Shown one piece after another: positions 63,751 to 64,000 of a stretch of 64,000 nt of DNA. Source of the DNA: Caulobacter sp. 602-2 (GTDB lineage Bacteria; Pseudomonadota; Alphaproteobacteria; Caulobacterales; Caulobacteraceae). Under the pieces are notes generated by a model, which was given only the letters and a program-made list of their open reading frames with translations, ran no database searches and was not told the DNA's origin. The stretch covers positions 186,001 to 250,000 of the forward strand of contig NZ_JAAKGT010000004.1 in the NCBI RefSeq assembly GCF_011043625.1, given 5' to 3'. The position numbers and the translations under genes are program-made. How positions within the stretch are numbered: the stretch's first letter is position 1; the number at the start of each line of letters is the position of its first letter.

Positions 63751-64000
63751 CCGGAGCCGTCTTCAAGATGGTTCAGGTCTCCGACATCCATTTCGGGGGC
63801 GAGCATCCAGAGGCGGTGGAAGCGGCGGTGGAGTGCATCCACGCCGCGCGCCCGGACCTGGTCATCGGGGCCGGCGACCTGACCAAGGACGGCGCCCAGG
63901 TCGAGTTCGATGCCGCGCGCGCCTGGTTCGCGCGCCTGCCGTCGCCGCAGCTGCTGGCGCCGGGCAATCACGACACGCCGTTCAAGGGGCCGGTGGAGAT
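63747..64000 (+). CDS. Metallophosphoesterase, N-terminal part (3' truncated by window edge)
   Basis: The first 84 residues of a calcineurin-like phosphoesterase. Metal-binding motifs are VSDIHFGGEHPEA (D-x-H), VIGAGDLTKDG (GD) and LAPGNHDTPFKG (GNHD), in the correct order and spacing. GTG at 63747 overlaps the lipid-kinase-like gene by 4 bp (GTGA), so both are translated together; a phosphatase/kinase pair on lipid or nucleotide substrates is plausible. The C-terminal metal-binding motifs are outside the window. Confidence 0.88.
   Translation, partial: MTGAVFKMVQVSDIHFGGEHPEAVEAAVECIHAARPDLVIGAGDLTKDGAQVEFDAARAWFARLPSPQLLAPGNHDTPFKGPVE

Overview
The window is high-GC chromosomal DNA from an alphaproteobacterium, almost certainly a member of the Caulobacterales and most likely Caulobacter or a close relative. 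The evidence is the protein content: a ChpT-type histidine phosphotransferase, a PhyK/SigT/NepR/PhyR general stress response locus, a Fur protein without CxxC zinc motifs, a FYDLN-domain protein, a DUF1674 protein and two TonB-dependent receptors. Gene order in the chpT to phyR block also agrees with what I recall of C. crescentus. I see no phage, plasmid, IS or CRISPR features. Both ends are cut inside genes (leuS and a metallophosphoesterase).

Layout. 1-9.2 kb, plus strand: leuS (3' end), lptE, holA, murJ, trpS, an NfuA-like Fe-S protein, a RutE-like nitroreductase, a lipoprotein, tsaB, rimI and fur. 9.3-18.3 kb, minus strand: an HTH regulator, metK, a SUKH-like protein and trmB; then miaB, phoH, ybeY, a CorC-like protein and lnt with 4-bp overlaps or short gaps; ppa stands alone. 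18.7-25 kb: rimP, nusA, a YlxR/L7Ae-like RNA-binding protein and infB, behind a leader that contains an intrinsic-terminator-like hairpin. 25-33 kb: small hypothetical genes, an aminotransferase behind a strongly structured leader, a MarR-like gene, a TonB-dependent receptor, a sulfotransferase and two tandem tRNA-Ala(GGC) genes. 33.4-46.8 kb: housekeeping genes (aroA, cmk, rpsA, ihfB, mscL, rsmB, rpe) mixed with a transglutaminase-like protein, a heparinase-family protein and an MFS transporter. 46.9-53.8 kb: a PAS-rich hybrid kinase, a siderophore receptor, cysQ and a DUF3553 protein. 53.9-62.8 kb is the signalling and stress block: chpT, a CheY-like and a CheR-like gene, an entericidin-like lipoprotein, phyK-sigT-nepR divergent from phyR, then small envelope proteins. 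The window ends with a lipid-kinase-like gene and the start of a phosphoesterase.

The most interesting region is about 57.3-62.8 kb. By eye I find six intergenic copies of the sigma-T (EcfG) promoter pattern GGAAC-N16/17-CGTT. They lie upstream of the entericidin-like gene, nepR-sigT, phyR, a two-gene operon of small membrane proteins, a glycine-zipper lipoprotein and a stretch with no ORF. That stretch would encode an RNA of about 115 nt with a 12-bp stem, an exposed run of seven C residues and an intrinsic terminator. It fits the stress sRNA GsrN of C. crescentus. The locus therefore looks like a compact sigma-T regulon: sensor kinase, sigma factor, anti-sigma factor, anti-anti-sigma regulator, an sRNA and envelope effectors side by side.
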